A stretch of 64,000 nt of DNA from Nocardia goodfellowii (GTDB taxonomy: Bacteria; Actinomycetota; Actinomycetes; Mycobacteriales; Mycobacteriaceae), in NCBI RefSeq assembly GCF_017875645.1, contig NZ_JAGGMR010000001.1:4216001-4280000 (forward strand), in the 5' to 3' direction. Within the stretch, counting starts at the first letter, position 1; each line of letters opens with the position of its first letter. The translations under genes and the position numbers were made by a program. This document shows, in pieces, positions 1-9,632 of the stretch. The notes beneath the pieces were generated by a model, which was given only the letters and a program-made list of their open reading frames with translations, searched no databases and had not been told where the DNA came from.

Positions 1-2
1 GC

Positions 3-215
3 GAGCCGATCACCATCGACACGGGGCATGTGGTGGCCTACGACCTGGCGATGAATTTCACCATCCGGCGCGCGGTGTCCGGGCGATCGATTCAGTCGCT
101 GAAATCCGGCGAGGGGTTCGTCTTCGATTTCGTCGGTCCCGGCCGGGTGCTGCTGCAGACCCGCAATCCCGGTGCTTTCGCGGCGTGGGCCGGTTCGGTC
201 GCTTCGACCAGCTGA
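3..215 (+). CDS. AIM24 family protein, C-terminal fragment
   Basis: Only the last ~70 codons are present; the gene runs in from outside the window. The visible part reads TIDTGHVVAYD, then LKSGEGFVFDFVGPGRVLLQTRNP, a pattern typical of the C-terminal half of AIM24/TIGR00266 proteins (beta-rich trimeric fold, function not well defined in bacteria). It ends with TGA at 213-215. No neighbour to the left can be seen, so operon context is unknown. Family assignment is from recognised sequence pattern, not from a search. Confidence 0.7.
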   Translation, partial: EPITIDTGHVVAYDLAMNFTIRRAVSGRSIQSLKSGEGFVFDFVGPGRVLLQTRNPGAFAAWAGSVASTS

Positions 216-340
216 TATTCCCAGCGATTGCGTGGTGAGGGTTTCAACGCGAGGATGTCACCTGGAGTTCATGAGTGCGACGCGGGCAACCGGGATGCTG
301 TGGGCTCCTGATCCTGCCCCTCGATAGAAAGACTTACTCC

Positions 341-412
341 ATGGAGATCCTCGCTGTGCTGGCCGCCCTCGTCCAGAACGTGCTCAACCTGAGCACCCTC
401 AGCGCCGGCTGA
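341..412 (+). CDS. possible 23-residue hydrophobic peptide
   Basis: An ATG-started frame of 23 codons (MEILAVLAALVQNVLNLSTL then SAG) ends with TGA at 410-412, only 18 bases before a strong intrinsic terminator. The peptide is hydrophobic and free of Arg and Lys. The preceding purine-rich GATAGAAAG is a weak candidate ribosome-binding site. I do not recognise a family. It could be a small membrane peptide or a chance frame inside an mRNA tail or sRNA. The terminator suggests that something on the plus strand is transcribed here. Confidence 0.3.
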   Translation: MEILAVLAALVQNVLNLSTLSAG

Positions 413-430
413 CGCACCGCGCACCACCGC

Positions 431-463
431 AACGGCCCGCCGGTATTCCGGCGGGCCGTTTCA
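431..463 (+). terminator. intrinsic terminator, 13-bp GC-rich stem
   Basis: AACGGCCCGCCGG (431-443) and CCGGCGGGCCGTT (448-460) form a perfect 13-bp stem closed by a TATT loop and followed by T-C-A-T. It lies between the small plus-strand frame and the convergent Nudix gene, so it may serve both directions. Confidence 0.75.
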
Positions 464-967
464 TGCGAGGAGGTCCTCGACGATCACCCGGGTGTCGGGG
501 ACGAAGGGCCAGTTCGGGTCCGCCAGGTGCGCGCGTAGTTCGGCATCGGTCCACCACCAACCGTCGGCGATCTCCTCGGGCTGATGCCGGATCGGCCCGT
601 CGTAACGCAGTTCATAGGCGAACAGGTGACAGCGCATGGGCTTGCCGTTCCATTCGCCGTCCCACGCGGCGGCGGCCATCGGCAACGGACTCGTGCCCGC
701 AGGCACGACGATGCCGAGTTCCTCCGCCAGTTCCCGTACCGCCGTCTGCTCGGGATCTTCGCCCGGACCCACCACGCCGCCGGCCAGACAATCGTGCATA
801 CCCGCGAACACCATCTTCGTCTCGGTACGCCGGTGCACGTAGACCCGCGCACCGTCCGGCGAGCGGACCAGCACACCGGCGCTGGCATGCCACAGCCCCT
901 CGCGATAGACCAGTGCCCGGTCCTCGGCACCGACGACCCGGCCCATCCGGTCATAGACCGCGATCAT
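461..967 (-). CDS. Nudix hydrolase, YfcD-like
   Basis: Predicted Nudix (MutT-like) hydrolase of 168 aa. It should cleave nucleoside-diphosphate-X substrates with Mg2+. The Nudix box is complete: GGVVGPGEDPEQTAVRELAEELG fits GX5EX7REUXEEXGU, with the REUXEE glutamates present. The N-terminal MIAVYDRMGRVVG and the RRTETKMVFAGMHD stretch resemble the YfcD/IPP-isomerase-like branch. I chose the ATG at 967; a GTG at 1006 would add 13 residues rich in Gln and Ser, and neither start has a clear Shine-Dalgarno. The frame stays open to 1444, but that extension is antisense to the next gene and looks spurious. The gene is divergent from the deazaflavin enzyme. The substrate cannot be read from sequence. 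Confidence 0.85.
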   Translation of the reverse strand: MIAVYDRMGRVVGAEDRALVYREGLWHASAGVLVRSPDGARVYVHRRTETKMVFAGMHDCLAGGVVGPGEDPEQTAVRELAEELGIVVPAGTSPLPMAAAAWDGEWNGKPMRCHLFAYELRYDGPIRHQPEEIADGWWWTDAELRAHLADPNWPFVPDTRVIVEDLLA

Positions 968-1057
968 TTCACTCTGCTGCGGCTGGGAGTTCGGCTGCGC
1001 TGACACCGGCCGAGAGTACCGTGAGGTCAGCGCGTTCCCCGATGAGAGGACCGGCCC

Positions 1058-1438
1058 ATGGTGCTTCCCCGCGCACTCGCGAGATTCAACCGGCACGTCA
1101 CGAATCCGGCGGCGAGCCTGCTGGCCGGCCGCGTTCCGCCCTTCGGGACGATCGTGCACAAGGGCCGAAAATCCGGTCGCGCCTATCGGACGCCGGTGTG
1201 GGTGTTCGAAGACGACGGCGCCTACCGGGTCGCGCTGACCTACGGCCCGGACGTCGACTGGGTCAAGAACCTCACCGCCGCGGGCTCCTTCCAGCTCGAA
1301 TGGAAAGGCCGCACCCTCGATCTGATCGAACCCGAGGTGGTGCACGACCCCGCCGCCGGCTGGGCGCCGATCGTGGTGCGCCAGGTGCTCACGGGAATCG
1401 GCGCCGAGTACTACCTGCGGGCCCGACCGGTCCGCTAG
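1058..1438 (+). CDS. deazaflavin (F420)-dependent nitroreductase-family protein
   Basis: A 126-aa protein of the Ddn-like nitroreductase/deazaflavin-dependent oxidoreductase family (split beta-barrel). Recognisable features are the N-terminal PRALARFNRHVTNP helix, the GTIVHKGRKSGRAYRTPVW strand and loop that contacts the cofactor phosphate in this family, and ALTYGPDVDWVKNL. Family members use reduced F420 to reduce quinones, nitro compounds or other electrophiles; the actual substrate here is unknown. It stands alone, divergent from the Nudix gene, with RBS-like GAGAGGA upstream of ATG 1058. Confidence 0.8.
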   Translation: MVLPRALARFNRHVTNPAASLLAGRVPPFGTIVHKGRKSGRAYRTPVWVFEDDGAYRVALTYGPDVDWVKNLTAAGSFQLEWKGRTLDLIEPEVVHDPAAGWAPIVVRQVLTGIGAEYYLRARPVR

Positions 1439-1501
1439 CCGCATGGCCGAGTCGGACAGCTGGAATACCCCGCTCCCCGCTCAGCCGAACGAGCGTGCAG
1501 C

Positions 1502-1516
1502 TTTAGCCACACTAAA
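1502..1516. promoter_or_regulatory. small inverted repeat upstream of SDR gene
   Basis: TTTAG-CCACA-CTAAA forms a perfect 5-bp inverted repeat about 95 bases upstream of the SDR start at 1612. It resembles an operator half-site pair, but no adjacent regulator identifies it. Weak evidence. Confidence 0.3.
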
Positions 1517-1611
1517 CGTCTGTTCGTGAATACGTCATTGCCGCAGGTCATGCGACTAGCCGATGCTGGAACTCGTTCTCCCCCAACGAAATAGCAGGAG
1601 CTGATCGCATT

Positions 1612-2388
1612 ATGAGCGACAAATTCGCGGGCAAGAAGGCCGTCGTCACCGGCGGCACACACGGTATGGGCCTGGCGATCGTCGAGGCGCTGCTCGCTGC
1701 CGGCGCGGAGGTCGTACTCACGGGCCGCAGCGAGAAGACCCTGGCGAGCGCGCGAAACGGACTGGCAGGACGGGCGGCACACGTCGTGCGGTCCGATGCC
1801 GCGAGCATGAGTGAGATTGCCGCACTGGCAGATACCGTCCGGGACACATTGGGGCGAGTCGACTATCTCTTCGTCAACCACGGCATCGCCGAGTTCGCCG
1901 AACTCGCCGAGGTCACGGAAGCGGCGTGGGACCGGCACTTCACCATCAACACCAAGGGCGCTTTCTTCACTGTGCAGGCCTTGGCGCCGCTGCTGTCCGA
2001 CGGCGGCGCCATCGTCTTCACCACGGTCGGCAACGACGTCGTCTTCCCTGGGCTCAGCGCCTACTCCGCCTCCAAAGAAGCCACCCGCGCTTTCGCCCAT
2101 GTCCTCGCGGCGGAACTGCTGCCACGCCAGATCCGGGTGAACTCGGTCGCCCCCGGCTTCATCGAGACACCGACGATGGGCGTGGCCGGGCTGAGCGCGC
2201 AGGAACGCGAGGAGTTCGTGCGGCAGGGTCACGAGTCCACTCCACTGCAGCGCACCGGCACGGTCGAGGAAGTCGCCACGGCCGCGCTGTTCCTCGCCGC
2301 CGACGCCACTTTCACCACCAATGTCGAACTCGCGGTCGACGGCGGCTTCGCCCAGGGCCTGCCGGTCCCGGCCCGAGCCACGCTATGA
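1612..2388 (+). CDS. SDR family oxidoreductase
   Basis: A 258-aa classical short-chain dehydrogenase/reductase. It shows the Rossmann TGGTHGMG cofactor motif near residue 14, VNHG (equivalent of NNAG), the catalytic Tyr/Lys in YSASKEA, and a C-terminal substrate loop after VNSVAPGFIETP. The Gly-rich loop followed by TGRSEKT suggests NADP(H) preference. It overlaps the next gene by ATGA (2385-2388), so the two are translationally coupled and probably act on related substrates. The specific substrate is unknown. Confidence 0.9.
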   Translation: MSDKFAGKKAVVTGGTHGMGLAIVEALLAAGAEVVLTGRSEKTLASARNGLAGRAAHVVRSDAASMSEIAALADTVRDTLGRVDYLFVNHGIAEFAELAEVTEAAWDRHFTINTKGAFFTVQALAPLLSDGGAIVFTTVGNDVVFPGLSAYSASKEATRAFAHVLAAELLPRQIRVNSVAPGFIETPTMGVAGLSAQEREEFVRQGHESTPLQRTGTVEEVATAALFLAADATFTTNVELAVDGGFAQGLPVPARATL

Positions 2389-2849
2389 CGCAGCAGCACC
2401 TCGGTCCCACGGTGCACGACAGTCCGGATCCCTTGGTCGCCGAACACGTGCGGCGCTATCTGGCCACCGACGGGGCCAGCGGTTACCGAGAGGGTGGTGT
2501 CACCAACCTGGTGCTCACCCACCGCGGCCGTAAGACCGGAAAGCTACACCGCACCGGCTTGTTCTACGGACGCGACGACGACCGCTACATTCTCATCGCC
2601 TCGGGTTCGTCCATCACCCACACCCACCCACAGTGGTATCTCAACTTGATGGCGAATCCCGAGGCCGAGGTGCAGATTCTCGCCGAACGATTCACCGTCC
2701 GCGCTCGCGGCGCCGAAGGCGCTGAAAGACAACGTCTCTGGGGGCTGATGACCGAGCTCGCACCGGTCTATCACACCTACGAGGCCCGCAGCCGCCGGGT
2801 CATCCCGGTGGTTGTCCTCGAGCGGGGAGAATCCGCGCAACCCGGATGA
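2385..2849 (+). CDS. deazaflavin-dependent nitroreductase-family protein
   Basis: A 154-aa second member of the Ddn-like nitroreductase/deazaflavin oxidoreductase family. The key family strands are visible: GGVTNLVLTHRGRKTGKLHR, then LIASGSSITHTHPQWYLNL, and VEVQIL-type strands in the second half. The ATG at 2385 overlaps the SDR stop codon, so expression is coupled. An SDR plus an F420-family enzyme suggests a two-step reduction or oxidation of a small lipophilic compound, but this is inference. Confidence 0.8.
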   Translation: MTQQHLGPTVHDSPDPLVAEHVRRYLATDGASGYREGGVTNLVLTHRGRKTGKLHRTGLFYGRDDDRYILIASGSSITHTHPQWYLNLMANPEAEVQILAERFTVRARGAEGAERQRLWGLMTELAPVYHTYEARSRRVIPVVVLERGESAQPG

Positions 2850-2912
2850 TCGGCCCGCACCGACGACACCCACCCGGCCCATCAGGGCTGGGCGCTCCAC
2901 CCTAGGTCGCCG

Positions 2913-3824
2913 TCAAGATATCCGGAGGCGCTGAGGCTCTCGTCGCGCGATCCGGTGGACGGTGTCGACGAAAGCACGGACGGCCGCGGTTTCTCGCTCC
3001 GCCGGCCACAGCAACGCGTATTCGAATGGCGGCGCCTCGGTCAGCGGCAGGTAGGCTACGTCATGGCGGGTGTGGTAATCCTGTGCTGCGCGGGCGACGA
3101 CGGTCATGCCCTTGCCCTCGCCGATAAAGCAGAGCGCTTCGGGGAAATGCATTTTCACCGGTAAGTGGTGGACGACGGCGCCCAGGGGCGTCCGGTGCGG
3201 ATAGTGCAGGTCGCGGAAAGACTGTGACAGGCCGGAGAAAGTGATCAGCGGAGCGCGCGCGAAGTCCTCCGGCGAGGCCGAATCCTGCTGCGCCAGCGGA
3301 TGTTCGGCTGGTACCAGCAGTGCCGGCGGCTCGGAGAACAGAACCGGGCCGACAGCCATGTCCGGCTCGTCGCAGGGGTATTCGCTCAGTTGTACCTGGA
3401 CCTCGCCGGCTCTGATGGGCCCATAGGAGTCGACGAGCGACATTTCCCGGATCAGCACCTCGCAGTCCGGGTACTGCGCCCGAAAGGCATCGGCGGCCTG
3501 GACTACCAGTTTGCCGGACCAGGGACCGGAGAATGCCACCCGGACCGGGCCCTCGACGCGCCGCGCGGCATCGGAAGCGTTTCGAATCGCGCGTTGGATT
3601 TGGCGGCAACCGGGAAGCAACTCATCGCGGAAACGCTGTCCGACCTCCGTGAGGGTGACCTGGCGACTGGTGCGCACGAAAAGTGAGCTGCCGAGACGGC
3701 GTTCCAACTGCTTGATGGTCTGGCTGACCCGGCCAGGGGAAATCCGAAGCCGTTCGGCGGTCCGGGCGAAATGCAGTTCTTCGGCGAGGGTGAGAAACGT
3801 TTCGATCTCGTACCGCTCCACCAA
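2913..3824 (-). CDS. LysR family transcriptional regulator
   Basis: A 303-aa LysR-type regulator. The N-terminal winged helix-turn-helix (about residues 5-62) reads IETFLTLAEELHFARTAERL then ISPGRVSQTIKQLE. It is followed by a periplasmic-binding-like co-inducer domain containing PVRVAFSGPWSGKLVVQAAD. The gene is convergent to the SDR/nitroreductase pair and has no divergent target next to it, so its regulon cannot be told from context. The start is GTG at 3824, which places the HTH at the usual distance from the N-terminus. Confidence 0.85.
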   Translation of the reverse strand: MVERYEIETFLTLAEELHFARTAERLRISPGRVSQTIKQLERRLGSSLFVRTSRQVTLTEVGQRFRDELLPGCRQIQRAIRNASDAARRVEGPVRVAFSGPWSGKLVVQAADAFRAQYPDCEVLIREMSLVDSYGPIRAGEVQVQLSEYPCDEPDMAVGPVLFSEPPALLVPAEHPLAQQDSASPEDFARAPLITFSGLSQSFRDLHYPHRTPLGAVVHHLPVKMHFPEALCFIGEGKGMTVVARAAQDYHTRHDVAYLPLTEAPPFEYALLWPAERETAAVRAFVDTVHRIARREPQRLRIS

Positions 3825-3904
3825 TACCCCTCAGTCCAACCGCAGGCCGCCCACCCTATCGCCGCCTTTCTCGCTTGTCGACAGTTCGCTCGCGGAGTTC
3901 CCGC

Positions 3905-4780
3905 CTAGCGGCGGCGCGGTTTCACTCCCGGTTTCGGCGCCGTCGCTTTCCGGACCACCACTTCCGTTGTCGCGGCGGCTGATTCGGCGTCCAGCCGCCG
4001 GTAGACGAAATGCTGCTGGGCCAGTGTCCACGCGTTGTTCGAGACCCAGTACAGCAGGATCGCCACCGGCAGCAACGCGCCACCGACCAGCACGCCCGCC
4101 GGGAACACCCAGAGCATGAGCGTGTTCATCATGGGTATCTGCTGTGCGGCCGGGTCCTGCCGGGCGATCGACGCCCGAGCCGTGAAATGCGTTGCGACCG
4201 CGGCGATCAGCATCAATGTGACCACGACCGCGCCCATGGCGACGGTCGGATGCCCGGCCGGCGTGCCGGACAGCGGCGCGCCGAACAGCTCGGCCTGTAG
4301 GAACGATCGCACCTCGGCGGCGTCGAAGAAATAGTTGGCGGTGGCGGCGTTCTGCTCCACCGTCATCGGCGCCGGGGTCGAGCCGAACGGCAGATGTCCG
4401 GCGGTACCGGTGCGGTCGAACGAACGCAGCACGTGGAACAGGCCGAAGAACACCAAGCCCTGGCCCAGCGCGGGCAGGCAGCCCGCGAGCATGCTGACAC
4501 CGTGATCTTTGCGCAGCTTCCGCGTTTCGAGGTACTGCTGTTGCTTGTCCTCGGGATATTTCTGCTGGATGGCCCGCAGCTGCGGCTGCAACCGCTGCAG
4601 CACGGCCTGCGTGCGCGCCTGTTTCACGAACGGGAACAGCAGCACCGCGCGCAGCGAGGCGACCAGGAACACCACCGCGAGCACCCAGGCCAGGCCGCTG
4701 GCCGGGCCGAGCACGGCGGCGAACGCGGTGTGCCACAACCAGAGCACAGCCGATACGGGGTAATAGACGAAATCGAACAT
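3905..4780 (-). CDS. yidC: YidC/Oxa1 family membrane protein insertase (paralogue)
   Basis: A 291-aa polytopic protein of the YidC/Oxa1/Alb3 family, which inserts and folds inner-membrane proteins with or without SecYEG. It starts FDFVYYPVSAVLWLWHTAF. The positively charged groove residue is visible in LRAVLLFPFVKQAR, the cytoplasmic hairpin in LQPQLRAIQQKYPEDKQQQ, and the last membrane segment in ILLYWVSNNAWTLAQQ. Actinobacterial housekeeping yidC normally sits near oriC beside rpmH and rnpA. Here it is paired with a DUF6412 gene, so this is most likely the second, accessory copy. The C-terminal tail is basic (KPGVKPRRR), as expected for ribosome contact. Confidence 0.85.
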   Translation of the reverse strand: MFDFVYYPVSAVLWLWHTAFAAVLGPASGLAWVLAVVFLVASLRAVLLFPFVKQARTQAVLQRLQPQLRAIQQKYPEDKQQQYLETRKLRKDHGVSMLAGCLPALGQGLVFFGLFHVLRSFDRTGTAGHLPFGSTPAPMTVEQNAATANYFFDAAEVRSFLQAELFGAPLSGTPAGHPTVAMGAVVVTLMLIAAVATHFTARASIARQDPAAQQIPMMNTLMLWVFPAGVLVGGALLPVAILLYWVSNNAWTLAQQHFVYRRLDAESAAATTEVVVRKATAPKPGVKPRRR

Positions 4781-4862
4781 GAGAGAGCACCTGACTGCGG
4801 GCGTGCGTGAACCGCACGGAATCGGAAATGGTCAGCGAGCCGACGACCCCGCGGGGGAGCCG

Positions 4863-5162
4863 TCAGGCGATGACCAGACCGGGTGCTCGAGGACGCGGAC
4901 GACCGGGGGTGTCCGGATTGCTCTGCCGCAGATACGAACCACGACGGCGACGCTGCGCGGACGGCGGCGGCCCGCAGCGGGCGAGACGGACAGGCCGCAG
5001 GCGGGCCGACCGCAGCGAGACCAGCGCGAGCAGCGCGGACGCGGCGACGACACCCAGAACCGCCAGTGCGGCGGACTCGTTCGCGGGGGCCGCGAGCAGC
5101 GCCAGCGCGGGCAGCAGGCAGGCGAGAACCGCCAGCACCCTCAGCTGCGACCGCGTGACCAT
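4863..5162 (-). CDS. DUF6412-like small membrane protein
   Basis: A 99-aa protein with two hydrophobic segments (about residues 8-26 and 31-50, AVLACLLPALALLAAP and ALAVLGVVAASALLALVSL) and a basic, Pro-rich cytoplasmic tail ending GRPRPRAPGLVIA. It lies 82 bases upstream of the accessory yidC on the same strand. Small DUF6412 proteins next to YidC paralogues recur in actinobacteria, which is why I assign the family. Function is unknown; a role in assembling or being inserted by this YidC is a reasonable guess. Confidence 0.6.
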   Translation of the reverse strand: MVTRSQLRVLAVLACLLPALALLAAPANESAALAVLGVVAASALLALVSLRSARLRPVRLARCGPPPSAQRRRRGSYLRQSNPDTPGRPRPRAPGLVIA

Positions 5163-5213
5163 GAGCCCGAGCCTACCGGTTGGCCGGCGACGCGGCCGGG
5201 CGACGGCGAACGG

Positions 5214-6017
5214 CTAACCGCCGTTGGCGGATTGAGCGACCTGCTGCCATGCGCCGTCGCCCAGGTCCCACTGAGCGGCCCGGTTCAGGGCGGCCGGGAA
5301 GAAGCCGAAGGTGCGGCGGCAGGTCCGGGTGAGGTGGGCGGTGTCGTCGAAACCGGCGGCCGCGGCGGCGGCGGCGAGGTCGTCGCCGGCGTGCACGCGG
5401 ATGATGGCCACGCGAAGGCGCAGCCAAAGAATGTAGGGGCGCAACGGAATTCCGACCTGGGCCGCGAAGAGGTGGGACAGGCGGGCGGGGGAGAGACCGA
5501 CCCGGCGGGCCACGTCGGCCCCACGGATCGAGCGGTCCGGCACCAGCGTGGGCAGCACGCGCAAGGCCTCGGTGACGGCGGGGTGGCGCGCGCCGCCGGC
5601 GGGTACGGAGTTGCGCCGTAACTCGCCGATGATGGCGGCGACCTGGTCGGCCAGCGCGGCACGGGCGAGGTCGACGGGCAGCGGGTGCTGGGCTGGGGCC
5701 CAGCCACTTTCGTGCGCCCGGCGATCGGCGGCGGCCCCGGCGACGGTTTCCGGATCGAGGTAGAGGGCGGCACCGTGGTCGGCGCCCGCGTCGATGCGGT
5801 GCGGGGCGTCGGCGGGGACGATGACCTGGGTGCCGCGGTGCCGGGTGCCACTGGCGTCCATCACGGTGATCGGCGTGGACGCGGTGAGGACCTGGACGGC
5901 GTGATGGGCGTGCAGATCGGACGGGGCGATGGCGCCGCCGAATGCGAGGATGCCGGGGCGCAGCAAAGCCGTCGCGGTCCGCGCGGACACCCCATCGGTG
6001 ACCAGAGCCTTCTCCAT
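5214..6017 (-). CDS. AraC family transcriptional regulator
   Basis: A 267-aa regulator with an N-terminal cupin-like sensory half and a C-terminal double helix-turn-helix of the AraC/XylS type: DVARRVGLSPARLSHLFAAQ then AAAAAGFDDTAHLTRTCRRTFGFFPAALNR, close to the family's second-HTH consensus. Between yidC/DUF6412 and PucR on the same strand, but with clear gaps on each side. No effector can be predicted. Confidence 0.85.
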   Translation of the reverse strand: MEKALVTDGVSARTATALLRPGILAFGGAIAPSDLHAHHAVQVLTASTPITVMDASGTRHRGTQVIVPADAPHRIDAGADHGAALYLDPETVAGAAADRRAHESGWAPAQHPLPVDLARAALADQVAAIIGELRRNSVPAGGARHPAVTEALRVLPTLVPDRSIRGADVARRVGLSPARLSHLFAAQVGIPLRPYILWLRLRVAIIRVHAGDDLAAAAAAAGFDDTAHLTRTCRRTFGFFPAALNRAAQWDLGDGAWQQVAQSANGG

Positions 6018-6186
6018 CGGACGCTCCCGGAAGATGCCGCGAATCCAGAATCGGATCCATGGCTGAGACTATCGGGACGTTCCGGGCTCGGTGCGGGTTT
6101 CGGTGAGCTGAGGGGGAATTCGCTATTCTTCGAAAAGTCCCTGGCGGAAACCCGCCAGCGATTTCCGTGCGACGCACAACGCGCGG

Positions 6187-7410
6187 CTAGGGCGCGAAGG
6201 ACGCGGACTCGAGCCGCCGCGCGAGCCGGGCCGCGGACAGCGTCATGGCGTCGGCGGGGCGATGCGGATCGAGTCCGGTGAGTTCGTTCACCCGGGAGAG
6301 CCGATAGGTGACCGTATTGCGGTGCACATTGAGCTGGCGCGCGGTGGCCAGTTGATTGAATCCGCTGTCGACGAACACCTCGAGCGTTTCGGCGAGCATC
6401 GGCTGCGCGTCCAGCGGCGCCAGCACCGCGGCCAGTCCCGGACGGGCCGCGTCACTCACCGCGACCGTGTACTCGAACTGCAACTGGGTGCGGCGGCACA
6501 AGATATCGCGCCGACCGAGACAGCGGCCGAGTTCGGCGAGCACCCGGGCCTCGGCGTACATCGCGGGGATCTCCGCACGGCTGCGGGAAGCACCGACCCC
6601 GACCCAGTACGGCGGGGCCTGCCCGGACTGCTGGGCGGGCAGACGGGCGGTGAGGCCCGCCAAGGTGCCGGCACCGTCGTCGCCGGGCTGCAAGGGGATC
6701 AGCGCCGTCCAGCCGCCCGCGTCCAAACGCAGGAACACCCCGGGGATCGCCTCGACCCGGTGGCGTAGCGCCGAGGCGGGTCCGCCGTTGGTGCCGCACA
6801 ATCGGAAGACCGCGACCAGGAACGCTTCCGCCACCGGAATCACCGGATCGTTGGCCCACTCGACCGGGTCCTGGCCGGTGAGCAGCGCGTCGGCGATGCC
6901 GCGGCGGCGTTCCAGCAGTTCCCAGCGCGGATCGTGCGAGCGCTGGGTGGCGGCCGCGGCGATCCGGGCGGTCACCAGCGTGACGTACTTCATCAGCGTC
7001 AACGACACATCCAGCAGCGCCTCGAGTTCACCCGGCCCGGCCGTCTCCCGCAATCGCTCGAACAGGAAGGTCGCGCCGAGCCGGTAGCGGTCGAGCACAT
7101 CGGGCAGCGGCGTGCCGTCGCGGACCCGCTCCATCGCGATCTCGACCAGCTCACGGGTGTCTTCGTCGGAAGGTTCCGCGCCGTGACGCAGATAGTCGAA
7201 GAACAGATCCACGTTGAGTTTCGTACCGCGGGCGAAGTCGGTCTCCACCAACGACTGTGGCATCTGGTCGTAGGGCGGAAGCGCGGAGTAGAAGCCGTCG
7301 ACCATCGCAGCGGCCCGCCGATGCAGTTCGTCGAAGAGACGGATGCCCGCGGGCGACGTCACGCGCACCCGGTCGGCGCCGCGGCGCGGGGCCTCGCCAG
7401 TACTACTCAT
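6187..7410 (-). CDS. PucR/CdaR family transcriptional regulator
   Basis: A 407-aa regulator. The C-terminal PucR-type HTH is clear (LAETLEVFVDSGFNQLATAR, then QLNVHRNTVTYRLSRVNELTG). The central part resembles the GGDEF-like dimerisation domain of this family. The N-terminal helical region has no recognised sensor. It lies 41 bases downstream of the acyl-CoA ligase on the same strand, so the two may be co-transcribed. PucR-family members often control neighbouring catabolic genes. Confidence 0.85.
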   Translation of the reverse strand: MSSTGEAPRRGADRVRVTSPAGIRLFDELHRRAAAMVDGFYSALPPYDQMPQSLVETDFARGTKLNVDLFFDYLRHGAEPSDEDTRELVEIAMERVRDGTPLPDVLDRYRLGATFLFERLRETAGPGELEALLDVSLTLMKYVTLVTARIAAAATQRSHDPRWELLERRRGIADALLTGQDPVEWANDPVIPVAEAFLVAVFRLCGTNGGPASALRHRVEAIPGVFLRLDAGGWTALIPLQPGDDGAGTLAGLTARLPAQQSGQAPPYWVGVGASRSRAEIPAMYAEARVLAELGRCLGRRDILCRRTQLQFEYTVAVSDAARPGLAAVLAPLDAQPMLAETLEVFVDSGFNQLATARQLNVHRNTVTYRLSRVNELTGLDPHRPADAMTLSAARLARRLESASFAP

Positions 7411-7451
7411 CCGGACCTCCAGGTGCGCGATAGCTCATTGCCGTCCCCCGC

Positions 7452-9281
<1,830 letters not shown>

Positions 9282-9632
9282 CGTGGTCGAGGCCACACGG
9301 TTGCCGGTCGAACGGTGCTGACCTCAGCGTCTCCTCAAGCAGAACGCACCGAGCGCGCCTTCGGCTAGCGGCAATGACGAAGACTGTTCGCCACGCGTTT
9401 GTGCACTCGACCAAACGGCCGTGTACTTGGTTCGCCGTCCAGTGGGGTCGGCAGGACGCCGGACATCTATGTGCCGCACGCCGATTCCGGCTCCGCCGTC
9501 CATGCGTAAGTCGTATGGTGAAATCGGCGAGCAGCACCTGCCGTGACCCGCAGCGCAGCGGTCCGGTCGTATGGGACGGTCGCCTCGCCGATCCGCGGAT
9601 GTCCATGAGCCGCGCGAGCGAGGAGCGAAACC
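9282..9632. other. intergenic region between fadD and glnA
   Basis: About 350 bases between divergent genes. It should carry both promoters. I see no RNA gene, no convincing terminator and no coding frame of quality. A clear GlnR-type box was looked for and not found. The ribosome-binding site of glnA (GCGAGGAGCGAAACC) is at the right edge. Confidence 0.5.

Noticed and set aside
9282..9632. Possible GlnR box upstream of glnA
   Set aside because: GTAAG...GAAAT is present, but its spacing and half-sites do not fit the GlnR consensus.
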